Source: Medicago truncatula | Taxonomy: Eukaryota; Streptophyta; Magnoliopsida; Fabales; Fabaceae | DNA: 64,000 nucleotides | Direction of reading: 5' to 3' | Assembly: GCF_003473485.1 (NCBI RefSeq) | Contig: NC_053043.1 | Location: forward strand, 4,164,001-4,228,000 | The notes under the pieces: generated by a model | What the model was told of the DNA's origin: nothing | Seen by the model: only the letters and a program-made list of their open reading frames with translations | Databases searched by the model: none | Shown: positions 13,459-24,319 of the stretch, piece after piece | Layout: every line of letters starts with the position of its first letter | Position numbering within the stretch: position 1 is the stretch's first letter | Translations under genes and position numbers: made by a program

Positions 13459-14049
13459 TAGAGCTGTCAAAAATGGGCCGGGCTCATGGGCCGGCCCATT
13501 GGCCCATATTTTTGGGCCGGGCCGGGCCTAAAAAACTAACGAAAAAATGCACTCGGGCTTTTTTGGGCCATACAAAAGTTGGGCCGGGCTTTGGGCCCGC
13601 CCATTGGCCCATATTTCATTTTATTTTTGTTAAAAAACAACATATTTTTTTTAAAAAAAATTATCAACTAATTTAAAATTTATTAACAAAAAAACATTTA
13701 AATAAATAAACTTAATAAATATGGATGAATTTAGCTTACAGTTTTAAAATTTTAAAGTTTATGAATTATTAATTTGATTTAATTGAAAGAATAATCTAGA
13801 GTTTAATTATTATTCAATGTTAATGTAAAAATTATTTATATTTTTATGTCCATTCATTCATATTTTAGCAAAAAAATAATGGTGAATAACTAATACATAA
13901 GAAAATACATAAAAAAAAGTGAAAAAATTTTAAAAATAAAACATAAACGGGCCAGGCCGGGCTGGCCCATGGCCCAACCGGGTCGGGCCGGGCCCTAGAA
14001 TTCACAGCCCAATCATAAACGGGTCGGGCCGGCCCATTTGACACCTCTA
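13459..14049. mobile_element. GGGCC-rich hAT-type element, copy 1, 591 bp
   Basis: The ends are TAGAGCTGTCAAA and TTTGACACCTCTA. Subterminal regions are packed with GGGCCGGGCC motifs in opposite orientations around a very AT-rich core. A second copy lies at 40,033-40,602 and has a perfect 8-bp target duplication, which places the family in the hAT superfamily. Here the flanks (atcagacc on the left, atgacagacc on the right) suggest the same duplication with a 2-bp insertion. There is no ORF of note. Confidence 0.8.
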
Positions 14050-15430
14050 TGACAGACCCCATCCAGGGTCACACAACGGCGCCACATCCTCCTACGACGA
14101 TAGTCGTTCGTCCTAAAGCTTACTCAACCTCTTAGATTTTGGGTTTGCTTCGATTACCACTAAATAGTGTTACATCAAGTATGATATGTTCATGATGCTC
14201 TATTCTCACAAGATTTGGGTTGATGTTCACAATCTGTTTGTGGGTTCAGATTTGGTACGTTGTTTGAAAATGACGGTGTTGTTACTTACCTGATGGCAAC
14301 ATTGGACGTTTGCGTAGCTGGTTCTGTTGTTTAGAGACTCGTTGCACTATTGTGTTGATTCGCCTGGATGTGGTTCAAATGTCTCTTCATTGCGTCAGAG
14401 TTTGTTATGCTCGAGAGGGCTGTGATGCTTGCTCTTTTGTTGCAGGGGCGGTTGTTACGTGAATTTAATCTGTGTTGGGGGTCAGTTCATAAACCATAAT
14501 TGTTTGCCTCTAGCTCGCTTTCGGTACTGTTGTTGAGCCAGAAATGGTTATTACTTTGCTGAAGATCGTAGTAAACAGTTGGTCTGTGTGGTTTCGCTAA
14601 TTATTGTCTTGGCGGTCAAATTCACTCCCCACTATCAACTGTCTGTGATTGAAATGTGACTGTGTGGACTCGAAAGAGTTGTTAATGCTTACTACTGTTG
14701 GTGCAATGAGTTAATGATATGTGATCCAATTTTGTGTTTATGACCGTTTCATTTGCCAAATTATAAACCCGTTTAGTCCTCACAAACCTAAGCATTCATT
14801 TGTTAGAATTGATTATGGTTGGATTTAACGTGTGTTGTTCTTTTTGATGTATTATCCGTTAGGGTTGATTCACATGGATTGACTAGGTCAGATATTATGT
14901 CCCCTGAGCTTTTATGTAATTTTTTGCGTTTTTTTAATAATATATATGAGCAATTGACAAAATATTATAGTATGTCACCAACTTAGTTGGGCACTATATT
15001 GAGCACGATTATTTTAGATGTCATTTTGCTAATGGCTTATAAAAAAAATTGTCGATCAATTATGAAGATATGAGAAAATTGGTTTTTGTAGAAAAGACTT
15101 GCACAATCAGACAGAGAAACAACGACATTTGTAAAAGTCATTATTTTCAAACGATAACGCAATAAAAAGAGCGGAAAGACAGGTACATGAATGCTCGTCT
15201 TTTCGCTAGTTATAAATAAAGTTTATAAATGACGTATACACCTCAAATCCACCTCACATGATCATTTTTTAATTTAAAAATATCACGTTCAAGTCCATAA
15301 TTCCCCTCTAAATTTAATTCAAACATAGAAATTCATATAGTACTATTTTCTAAGAATTTTTTTTACGCTGCCACATTACAATATAGTGCCACGTATCAAG
15401 AAATTAAAAATTCCAACCATATAATGACAT
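14050..15430. other. Intergenic spacer, no gene recognised
   Basis: Mixed-composition sequence, less AT-rich than its surroundings between about 14,050 and 14,700, with no ORF over 60 codons. The stretch around 13,290-13,450 and 14,050-14,700, into which the hAT element sits, has the texture of a decayed transcribed or retroelement sequence. I cannot name it. Confidence 0.4.
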
Positions 15431-15439
15431 CCATGAAGT

Positions 15440-16206
15440 GAGTGTAGATCCTCTCCATTCGGAGAGAAAATTGCAATCTCAATTTCCTTTCATAAGGATA
15501 AGACACGTGGAAAAGTAAAAATCTAACGGTTTTGATTGATTTTATGATTTATTTTATTTTAATAAAAAAAACATAAAAAATCATGCTCCTTCTTTATCTC
15601 ACTTGGAGTTCAGATCAAGAAGAATCCCTTTTGCTATAACGCAACGCCAGCATCATCGCCGACCACACCTCATCAACCCATCGTATCGCCGCCGTAGTCG
15701 TACTGCAAAACATGATTTTTTTCATCGCTGCGCAGACTTGTCTTCGTGTTGCTGTCATAAGGGACACGAATCTTGTTGTTGTCCCTGATTCTCCTTCTAT
15801 CTGAAATGTATCAGAGGTGGGTGTCAATTTATGAATAATCTAACCCAAAACCAGAATGTAATAAGATTATAGGCACATCACAAGAATTTAAAGAGTTTAA
15901 GATTGAACTTTGATGAGAAAGAGGAGGAAATCAGTTCGGACAGAGGCGGCAAGCGGTGGCAAGTTGTGATACAACGGCTGACTGAAATCGGTGAAGGTTA
16001 TTGTGTCGACTGCGAAGGTTGTGGTTGCTGAATGGACAAAAAAGTGTCACGGGAATACAATTTTTTTTCTAACATAATTATGTTTTAATTGATAGAAATT
16101 TAAGAAATAAATATCAACCATTGATATCATTCTTTTCCACGTGTCTTATCCTTATGAAAGGAAATTGAGATTGCAATTTCTCCCCAAATGGAGAGGATCT
16201 GCACTC
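15440..16206. mobile_element. Mutator-like element with 78-bp TIRs and a 9-bp TSD, possible gene capture
   Basis: Terminal inverted repeats at about 15,440-15,517 and 16,129-16,206 start GAGTGTAGATCCTCTCC and GAGTGCAGATCCTCTCC. They are flanked by a perfect 9-bp repeat, ccatgaagt, at 15,431-15,439 and 16,207-16,215. The 600-bp interior is less AT-rich than the flanks. On the minus strand it holds a 70-codon ORF (15,827-15,615) and exon/intron-like patches that I cannot match to a family. This is the form of a Pack-MULE (a Mutator-like element that has captured host sequence), but the capture is inference. Confidence 0.75.
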
Positions 16207-16215
16207 CCATGAAGT

Positions 16216-16486
16216 GTGGATGTAAAGGAATGTTGGTTCTCTATAAACCATTTGACATTTGTTTCATAATTTAGAATTTCAGTTTCATAAATAACTTTCA
16301 TCATAAATTATACTCATGGACATCTTATTTCTGGGGATATTTTACAAAATGTGTTTGGTTATGGGTTTGATTTCTATCAACATGAAAACCTTTTATTCCC
16401 ACACAATTTTTTGAGAATAAATTATAGAGTACATGAAAGTTATTTTTTTCCTGAGAATGATTTTTTTTTTTTAAGCATGAATGATT
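16216..16486. other. Short AT-rich spacer
   Basis: About 270 bases between the Mutator-like element and the LINE remnant, with poly-T runs near 16,443-16,495. I see no feature in it beyond these runs. Confidence 0.4.
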
Positions 16487-17512
16487 CTTTTTTTTAAACA
16501 GCAAAATTTATTAATAAACCAGATCTTCGCACGAGACGAACAGAGATCGGTAACACCAAAAGTACATCAAAAGGTGTTGTATATAGGCGGAACACCTAAA
16601 GAAAAACACAACATAAACACCAATACATACACAATACCACCTAAGGCTAACATCAACCCCAATAAAAACAAATCTCCAAACCCAAAAGCAACACCAAAAC
16701 CATCCATTGAAAACCATCAACACCATCGTACATGCCGAAACCCCTAACAATTAAGCACCATATAATGTTTTGTTGTTTCAAATGTTCAGATTCGACCACC
16801 AATCAACTTCTAGTCTGTCGGAGAAGACACCAAAATAAGCCTAAAAAGACCTGACTCAAAAAGCTGGCTCCCGATCTCGAATCAAAAGTGATCGGCCCAC
16901 CAGACTCCCAACACAAATCACTAGGCACCCCTCAACTCTCGAACCACCAGAGCATACACCTCAACCTATCCAACAACTTGATAGCTAGACTCTAACTTCT
17001 GATCTCGAAGCAAAAGCGATCGGCCCATCATTATCCAGATGACAAATTCGTAAGACAGAGACAAGGTGGAACAGTAGCACAAATCGAACCAACATGAACA
17101 CACACAAACCTAAAAACAAGCAACAAAATCATCCTCCATCACCACCACTTGAACATCTCCAAAGGCAGCAGCACGACATCACCACTCCCTACAAACATGT
17201 CTAAAAGCCTCCAAAACATCACCACCCCAACACCAATTACCCAAAAAACGCCTAGAATCCAAACACAAAACACTCATAACCACCACCACCAACCACCACA
17301 CGCACCACCAAAACACGACAATCTTGGAAAAAGTGGGAGTCTGGCATCCAAACAAGCAAAAAGCCAAACTGAATCTGAATAGACCGGCACACACCACAAC
17401 CACCGGCAAGACAACCACAATACCACCACGATCCTTACGACGACGACGATCCTGAAGTTGCTGAAGTTGCGAAGGAGGATTAATCGTGAAGAAACTGCAG
17501 CCGTCGATAACT
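16487..17512 (-). mobile_element. 5'-truncated LINE, 3' UTR region (minus strand)
   Basis: Read on the minus strand, the segment is G/T-rich and ends in a phrase like 'ttattaataaattttgctg' followed by a poly-A run (poly-T at 16,487-16,495 on plus). This is the typical 3' end of a plant non-LTR retrotransposon. Valine/tryptophan-rich minus-strand ORFs here reflect base composition, not protein. The 5' end abuts the PPR pseudogene near 17,512. No target duplication could be defined with confidence. Confidence 0.5.
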
Positions 17513-17706
17513 GAGCAGTCACGATCACATACAATTTTGGTGCAATGATTCATAGGCAATGAGTTTCGTCACGATCACAATACTTTTGGTGCAATGATTC
17601 ATAGGCTAGTTTTAGTGAATCAGTTCAGGCCAGCTGAAGGAATGCTGGAGAGAATGAAGCAAGAAGATTGTGAGGTTACTGAGGAGCAAATTTCATTGAT
17701 GAGATG

Positions 17707-18392
17707 TGTTGGAACACTGGTGTATAATGGAAAAAACTTGGAGTATACTAGTTGGTTTGTGGAGCCTTTGGAATGTAAACACAAGGATGGAGAAACTAGT
17801 GTAAAGTGTGAATTGAAAATTTTATGTCCCACATTGGGTAGATCACACACTCTAGTAGTGTTTATATATGTGGGATATCACTTCCAAGGGTGTGCCCTTG
17901 GGGTACACACGCGACGCCGCCGACCGGGCTTGGGCTTGTCTATAAAGAAATATATTTTTTGGTGCTCAGAAAAATGAAAAATTATTTTTTATTTTTTGCT
18001 CCGAGATTCCCGCACGCGGAGACCAAGTCTCACACGTTTTCCACACGCGCAAGCTTCAGCTCCACGTTTCCGCGTCGTGGGTTACCGTTACTGGGTCGTG
18101 GGCTAACGTTGGCGGGTCGGCGGAGAAAACAAGGTTAAATCCCCTCTATAAATAGAGAGCTCGGGATTTGCATTCTTCACTCCAAAACCGAGAATCGAAT
18201 CCTCTTCTCTGGTTTTCTCCCCTTCTCATCTCCCTCGGTTTGTGTTGACGAACCGTTCTTTTCTTCCTCCTTCTTTGGTTTCTCGAGTGGTCTGCGTACC
18301 ATATTAGAGTGGTTTTTCGAAACCATATTGAGGTGTTATTCCCGGTAATAGTTTCAAAGCTCTGTCGTAATTTTCAAATTCAAAAACAACAA
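17707..18392. mobile_element. Solo LTR, 686 bp, inside PPR pseudogene
   Basis: The insert begins TGTTGG and ends CAACA. It is flanked by the 5-bp direct repeat agatg (17,702-17,706 and 18,393-18,397). Removing it and one repeat restores the phrase GATGAGATGGCTCTTGG found uninterrupted at about 31,628 in PPR copy B. That proves the insertion boundaries. No internal retrotransposon sequence remains, so it probably arose by LTR-LTR recombination. A Copia-type origin is possible but not shown. Confidence 0.92.
18147..18154 (+). promoter_or_regulatory. TATA box of the solo LTR
   Basis: TATAAATA lies within the LTR, followed about 30 bp later by a C/T-rich region, 'cattcttcactcc', that could be the start site of the retroelement transcript. 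If active, transcription would run rightward into the PPR pseudogene 3' part. Confidence 0.5.
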
Positions 18393-18769
18393 GATGGCTC
18401 TTGGTGGTATCTCACCTAATCTAGCAAGTTGGAGCTTTCATGTCAGAATGCATAACATGGTTGTCCAAGGACTTTGTAATAACGTTGATCGAACTCACTC
18501 ATTCCAATTGTATCTTAGTATGCGTATTAGGGGTATCTCTGTTGAGCTTGGCACTTTTGACCGTTTAGTCAAATGTTTTTGCAAGAGAGGAGACCTGAAT
18601 AAAGCAGCTCAAATTCTAGAGGAGATGATAATAGATAGATGGCTGCATTCCGGATGAGGGAATGTGGAATGTATTAATGTGTGGACTTTGGGATCGGAAA
18701 AAAGTTTGAGAAGCTACTGAGCTCTTGTTGGCTGAGCTGAAGCAGAAATTTGTTGAAGTTGAGAGTTGA

Positions 18770-20524
18770 AGTTTGTGAGTTCAGATGAGGGAATATGAAC
18801 TGTACCAATGTGTGGACTTTCTGTGATGATCATTGCTCCCATGACCAAGCATAAGGGTTCAAACTGTGACAGTAATTTGTTGTGCGCAACTAGAGGCTAA
18901 CTTTACACCTTACCTTCTCTTTTTCTGGATACTTGTTAGTTCCTTCCGGACCGTTTTTGAAACTTCAAAGATGCAAATATTTGTTTGGATCTTCTTGGTT
19001 CATACCTGATGGGTAAAGGCAAACACAGGTAATTAAAAATCCTCTGTTTTGATCAAATCCATTTACGTGATGGTTATTTTTATTTTCTATAAACTTTGCT
19101 GCTCCGTCAGTTTCAGTAATTTGGCCAAATCTCAAGTATACCCACCTTCTTTTCATAGTGCAAAATTACCATTTTAGTTGGGATTCTTAATTTTCTGATT
19201 GCTATTTATATGGCCTGACTCATATTTTCTCTATTACTGTTTTGTTTAATGGTGAATTCGCACTATACTTTAACAAGGTTCTGATGTTCTGTTTTATCTG
19301 TTACAACCAAAATGGAGAAGTTAAAATTACTGCTAGATAGGGTAAACATGCAGATTGCTAAGTTAATAGATTGTATTTTTGACACCATATCTGTTTGTGT
19401 CAGTGGATCATGATTAGCTAATTCTAAAATTTTCTGTTGGGGATAACTTTACATCTCTGCTGGAAACATGTATATGATTGTGATTGTTCTACATGCATAT
19501 CTACTATAAACTTAAGAAATGTAATTACCACCAAAACTACAATAAAATCCCTATACACATTGCTTTATTTTGTGACACATCTTGTTTTTGGTAATTTTGA
19601 TTTTATGCATAAAACATCATTAATTATATATTAAAATATCAATATAGACACTTTTCAACAATACCCTAACCTTTGATGATGATAAAGACAAATACATTTC
19701 TGCATTCAAGGTATTTTATTTCATATTTCCCTTGACAAAATGTACACGGGATGAATATTTTGACTACTCAATTAGTTAAAAGAGAAAAGTGTTTTTCATT
19801 AGAAGTGTGTTTTTTCAACACCTTCCAAGTAAAAATTTGATGACGGTAAACAGAAATACCACTCTGCATTCATGTGCACTAGATAGATAAAGGTCAGTTC
19901 TCTGCAAATGCTAGACTACTTTCAGGTAAGGTATGTGCCAAAGCTGGGCTACGACAGCAAATGAGGTGCAATTTGAGAATCTTTGGGATTTGGGTGGTGA
20001 TAAAAAAGCAAAACAATGATGAAATAGTTGGTGTAGACTTTAAAAATCCAGGGTGTATAAGTGTCGTCACATAAGTGTAGAGGAAAATTCTATAATTTTG
20101 TGAGAGATGAACGTGGTCCTCTCTTTATAGAGCTTTAAAACCAGTTCTGATCATGGCAGGTAAAGGTGCATTAATATTGGTGCACAAATGAATGTTACAG
20201 TTGAGACAATTAAGCCTTTGGTCCTCTTTATAGTCCCTAAGAAATGCATGTAGTTTGTGTTTGATTGATTGTGTGTTTTGAAAATTGTACAATGATGAGT
20301 ATTTAGTGGCAAAACTATTCCTACTGACTTAACAGACATGTCTCATCGTGGCTTTGTTTGACTAATTGCACGGGCAGTGTGCATTTTCCCTCATTTGCCC
20401 TTGAAAAAGTTCAAACAACGGGTTCGTAGATCGTAGTTCCCAGGTTTCTTCTATGGTCTGACCATTTTTTTCTCTTGGAAAAAATTTCAAATACTGGTTC
20501 GGTAGTTCCAAGGTTTCTGCGGCA
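18770..20524. other. Duplicated PPR-to-DMP spacer, copy A, first part
   Basis: About 18,770-19,500 matches 32,005-32,740 downstream of PPR copy B, including phrases around 'aatcctctgttttgatcaaa' and the 'ctgttggggataactttac' stretch. About 19,505-20,390 has no counterpart in copy B and looks like an insertion or a deletion in B. Homology resumes near 20,395 (the 'cttgaaaaagt' and 'ctgcggcaaaat' phrases, the former partly duplicated). No ORF is credible. Confidence 0.6.
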
Positions 20525-20533
20525 AAATATATT

Positions 20534-20959
20534 GAAAGTTGCTCAATAGGCCTCTTGGCTCACAGTCCCCTAAAAAAACCATAAATACCCCTCCCGGGAG
20601 TTAGGACCCGAAATGAAGCGATTGGGAGTTAGTACCCGATAGGTTCAGATCGCAACTCCTGCTTTCTCATGTACCAATCAATGAGCTCTCTCTCATCCAT
20701 ATCGACCTCAAACTCATTTGCATGTGTTGAATGATCAAAAACCGGTGACCCATAAGGAATTCAGATGATGCGATAGAGAAATTGGTGAGCGAACGCTACA
20801 TCCTTTTTACCTTGTGTGAAGAACAGAGTAGAATTATGATCCGAATCTATCGGTTCCTAACTCCCGATCACTTCATTTCGGGTTCTAACTCTCTAGAGGG
20901 GTATTTTTGGGTTTTTGAGGGGCTTGTGAGCAATCTAAGAAGTCTATTGAACAACTTTC
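20534..20959. mobile_element. Mutator-type foldback MITE, 426 bp, 9-bp TSD
   Basis: The left arm starts GAAAGTTGCTCAATAG, and the reverse complement of the right arm starts GAAAGTTGTTCAATAG. The arms stay paired for about 120 bp, including a 'cccgaaatgaag' motif. The element is flanked by the perfect 9-bp repeat aaatatatt (20,525-20,533 and 20,960-20,968). Copy B of the duplicated spacer lacks it at the matching 'gcggcaaaat' site (about 32,812), so it inserted after the duplication or was lost from B. Confidence 0.85.
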
Positions 20960-20968
20960 AAATATATT

Positions 20969-22541
20969 CTATGACTATAGTACTTTAATATAAACTTATG
21001 TTAGATGAAAGGAAAATATTAGATAGCCAGTTAATCAAAATGAGACAACATTATATTTGACTACAGGAATGGTCTTGACTCTTGACAACTAACTTCCTAT
21101 TTTTGAATATTGACAAATTCTTGCTGGATTCTGTGAAGTGTTCCTGGTTGTGTATCATTACTTCAGACAAATGTCTAGGCTAGTTTTAAGTTTTTTGATT
21201 AAGCAGAGGTCCGTCGTCATCGGATATGAGACTAAAATCTTAACACGTTGATTGAAGTGATATTCAGTTTTAAGACTTTCGGAAGTGATCAATTCCACAT
21301 TAAAATAATTAAATTAAAATAGCTTATAACGAATGAACTAGCAACACTAGTGAAGTTTTTCTGGCGCTAGATGTGGTCCAGGTTTAATATATATATTAGA
21401 AGGTATTGAAAGAACAAATTAAAGTGAATACTCGGCGATATAGATTATGCAATTGGATTAAATGCAAATATGGTGTTACAACTTACAAAGCTCTTGACAT
21501 AGTAGGTATAAAGGCAGACCCGTTATGTATTGACTATTGTAGGGTGTCTTGCCCTGTCTTTGCATGGTTATAAGTTGATATTATGAAATAATGCACTTCT
21601 ATTGAATACATACATAAAGTATGTTCCCGACACATTAAGTCATTAATCAAATAAATCATATATTTTTTAAATAAATAAAAAAAGCAGAAAAGAGTGCAAA
21701 GATAACATACCAAGACATAAAAGAAGGATACAAATAAGGAAAATTCTATGGTGAAGTCACGAAAATGACTTTTCTGGTGAAGTTAACATTATAGTATCAA
21801 AAATATTGTGAGTAACACCCCACTGTTTGTACAATGGCATCAAAAGTTCAGTCCCCATAGTATCAACAATTCATCAGACTAACAAGAATACATTTAATCT
21901 AATTTTATCCTACCTTGTTTTAAGTGTAACACCCCACAAAGTGTAACACTTAAAACTATCACATAATATCATCAACTATGTTTGTATGTTAAAGATGTCA
22001 ACGATAAAATAATATTTGTAAGTCCAAGATGTTGCAAGCATTACTGGATGAATTACTATTAATCATGAATCAGTAATCAACAATTTAAAAATGAATTAAA
22101 CATTAAGATTAAAATTAACTTTTTCAAAAAAGTCAATTTTCTGACTGCACCGTAGAAGCTCCCTACAAATAAACTTGAGAGGACTAAACCAAAACTCAAG
22201 TCAGAACAATCAAAGTAACTCACATCTATCTCATTTAAAATCTTTGTTAGGAAAATCCAAAGGGACAAAACCTGCCAAGGAATAGAGTATAGAGCAAAAA
22301 ACTACAGAAACAATAAGAGAACCTTTGACAAAGATCAACATCAATAAAATCTGAATTTAGAAAAGTCTAATCTATTACAATTAAAAGAATCTAAAATTCA
22401 GAAAAGCCATATTTTTGTCAATACACTGCTTGACCTCTCTGAAAATATGAGAAATGTAAAAATACATGTTTTTTTTTTTTGTTGATAAATCGTAAAAATT
22501 GGATACAGCCATGAACGTGAACATAAAAGATTTCTCAATTA
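20969..22541. other. Duplicated PPR-to-DMP spacer, copy A, second part
   Basis: About 20,990-21,660 matches 32,830-33,420 in copy B. About 21,660-22,490 has no match there and is an AT-rich insert bounded on the right by a poly-T run (22,470-22,480). The last 50 bases (ggatacagcc...) match again and are the 3' UTR of the DMP gene. No gene is seen. Confidence 0.5.
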
Positions 22542-23165
22542 TTAACTTGTTGAAAGGGGGAAGCCAATTCCATGTCTCTCTGTAGGAAATGTAACGAAAA
22601 GCATGCTGCAAAAATCGCCAATTGCCACAGGCAACGCCGTGAGGATTTCTTGTATCTCTTTTGATGGTTCTGGAAAAAAGCAATTCACCACATTCCGATC
22701 AAACAATGCAATTGCTGCAAACACCAGAATTGACATTACTGCATGCATAAAATCTATAAACCGTATGCGGTATTTAGCAGCAACTTGAGGTGGAAGTTTG
22801 GTTGATCCATCAATAACCCACAAGCCCTTAAAGGTGGCAAACCCATAAATAATATTACCCTTGCTGTCTCTAAAGCTATCAGTAAAGCTTAGCAGAAAGC
22901 ATGATGCACCACAGAGAGTCACAAGTGCAGCAGTCATCCACTTGCTGACAGAGTCACAGCTGCCAATATTTGTAAAGATTGGTGATAAAAGTTGTAATGC
23001 AAGGACAGTGCCTGTAGGTAGAAGGTTTGCTAAATGTGCCGTGCTCTGAAATGTCAAACTTATAGCTGTTTGTATCAAGTTTCTCTTTGCTTCTGGAACC
23101 TCTGCATTTAGCAGTAGTGGAACCTTGTGTTCATCCTTGTTCTTAGAATCATCATTGATGCCCAT
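22542..23165 (-). CDS. DUF679 (DMP) membrane protein, copy A
   Basis: Single-exon gene of 207 residues, starting at the ATG at 23,165. It has the DMP family core: STAHLANLLPTGTVLA near 42-57, a conserved FTDSFRD loop, YGFATFKGLWV, and a C-terminal FPTERHGIGFP. Hydrophobic stretches match the usual four membrane helices with both ends cytosolic. DMP proteins are plant-specific endomembrane or plasma-membrane proteins; DMP8/DMP9-type members act in sperm-egg fusion, but I cannot assign this member to that group. It is a close paralog of 33,467-34,099, differing at roughly two dozen positions by eye. It carries Asp in the last membrane helix (AIGDFCSML) where copy B has Val. A TATATATA lies about 80 bp upstream on its strand, near 23,243-23,250. 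Confidence 0.88.
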   Translation of the reverse strand: MGINDDSKNKDEHKVPLLLNAEVPEAKRNLIQTAISLTFQSTAHLANLLPTGTVLALQLLSPIFTNIGSCDSVSKWMTAALVTLCGASCFLLSFTDSFRDSKGNIIYGFATFKGLWVIDGSTKLPPQVAAKYRIRFIDFMHAVMSILVFAAIALFDRNVVNCFFPEPSKEIQEILTALPVAIGDFCSMLFVTFPTERHGIGFPLSTS

Positions 23166-23255
23166 CGCTTATACAACCTCTCTTCACCTTCCTTTAATGT
23201 TTTGTTTTATATATGCAGCAGCATAGGTTTGTTTGTTGATAAGGTATATATAGTT

Positions 23256-23548
23256 AGGGACTGTTTATAAGGTCTGGTTCATATGCCACATATGTTTTGC
23301 TGCGTTTAGAGTAGGTGTGGTTGCTTAAGTAGTGGGGTGGGGCTGATGTAAGGCAATCATTTATTTACATTTCTGCTTCAACTTTGTAGGTGCATCAGGC
23401 GGTGTTAAGTTACCTTGTATTTATAGTTGTTGCAGGGGTGGTTGTATTTGGTGCTATGAAGGCTTTTGCCTTTAATCCTTATGTTGGCACCCCTGGTGCC
23501 TTGACTTAAATGAAAAGTTTTATTTGGTTTCTAAAAAAAATTACTAGT
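23256..23548 (+). mobile_element. LINE 3' end remnant
   Basis: Homology to the DMP copy B promoter stops near 23,255. The next 290 bases end in 'gaaaagttttatttggtttc' followed by a poly-A run at about 23,533-23,540, a common 3' end of legume LINEs. There is no ORF. Confidence 0.45.
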
Positions 23549-24311
23549 TGGGAAATCAATTTAAGGAAATTACTAATTCACGGTTCAACATATCTATGCT
23601 CAAATAATTTCCGAATCATCGGTTTAAATCAAAGTAGAAGTCTAAATGATAGTTAACTATCGTTCGATCTATCCGACGGTAGTTATCTACTGTTCCACAT
23701 ATGCAACTTAAACAAAAAAACTCCAAGGGTAGCTAACTACCGTGGAGCAATACAATTTATTTTCAATTTATTGTGTGCTTTGTCTCCTAGCATTTGCTGG
23801 ATGGTTTGGGCGATCCCTCTTTCATGTAAGTGTTGCTCATGAACATATTTATATTTTATGGTAACCAATATTTCATGTAAGTGTTGTTCATGAACATATT
23901 ATAAATTACTGATTTGTAGGAAGCTTATCATCATCTTGAGCTGTAACGCGTTCCATGAAAAATAGAAAAAAGTTCTGCTCTATATCTACTATTTAATTAC
24001 AGAAATATTCTATGCCTGTATAGGTCCTCATTGTTATTGATTGTCATTTGCAGGCAATAGTTGTATTTATAATAAGATTTTGAATGTATGCTTATGAAAA
24101 AAAGGTCAAGATTTTGAAAGGTGAGAAAGGAAAAAGAATGTTATGAAGTATGGTCGTACAAAATCAACATATAATCTTGTAAAACATAATCCGGCAAAAT
24201 TCACCAAAAAAATGGCAATGGTGTTGAAGATTGTTTTTTATGGATTTTTGAACTTTTTTTTCCCTTCAGGTTGAAGGTGAAGAAGATTGAGAGGTTAAAG
24301 ATGAAAAATGG
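23549..24311. other. Spacer with gttaactacc-type motifs and a tandem duplication
   Basis: Several inverted copies of a 'gttaactaccg'-like motif sit at about 23,650-23,750. The same motif family recurs at 29,940-30,080 to the right of the PMD pseudogene. A unit around 'tttcatgtaagtgttg' with 'ctcatgaacatatt' is duplicated at about 23,820-23,900. No gene is seen. Confidence 0.5.
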
Positions 24312-24319
24312 GTTGGAGA

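Larger units (their letters stand above)
17560..18769 (+). pseudogene. PPR gene copy A, broken by deletion, solo LTR and frameshift
   Basis: Segments 17,560-17,706 and 18,398-18,769 match the intact PPR gene at 30,565-32,004. The first 45 codons or so are missing on the left, where a LINE remnant lies. Sequence equivalent to about 30,820-31,614 is deleted, so GAGGTTACTGAGGA is joined directly to a GCAAATTTCATTG phrase. The gene is then split by a solo LTR. In the 3' segment a 4-bp duplication near 18,633-18,642 shifts the frame, and further on a CGA codon has become TGA at 18,707-18,709. A 40-bp partial repeat of the start of the homologous region lies just upstream (about 17,518-17,553). The fragment cannot make a working PPR protein. 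Confidence 0.9.
17560..23255 (+). repeat. Tandem segmental duplication, copy A (PPR pseudogene + DMP)
   Basis: Gene order and orientation (PPR plus, DMP minus) and the intervening non-coding sequence match 30,699-34,204. Homology runs from within the PPR coding region to the DMP promoter, where it stops at about 23,255. Copy A has accumulated a solo LTR, a 9-bp-TSD foldback and further inserts. Confidence 0.9.

Noticed and set aside
16470-17540. Target duplication for the minus-strand LINE (aatgattc)
   Set aside because: The right-hand copy lies inside PPR-derived sequence, so the match is probably chance.
17179-17559. Minus-strand ORF of 126 codons, Val/Trp-rich
   Set aside because: Composition reflects the G/T-rich LINE 3' UTR; another frame gives a similar Val/Trp string.
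22381-22683. Minus-strand ORF of 100 codons overlapping the DMP 3' end
   Set aside because: Out-of-frame shadow of the DMP gene and its 3' UTR.
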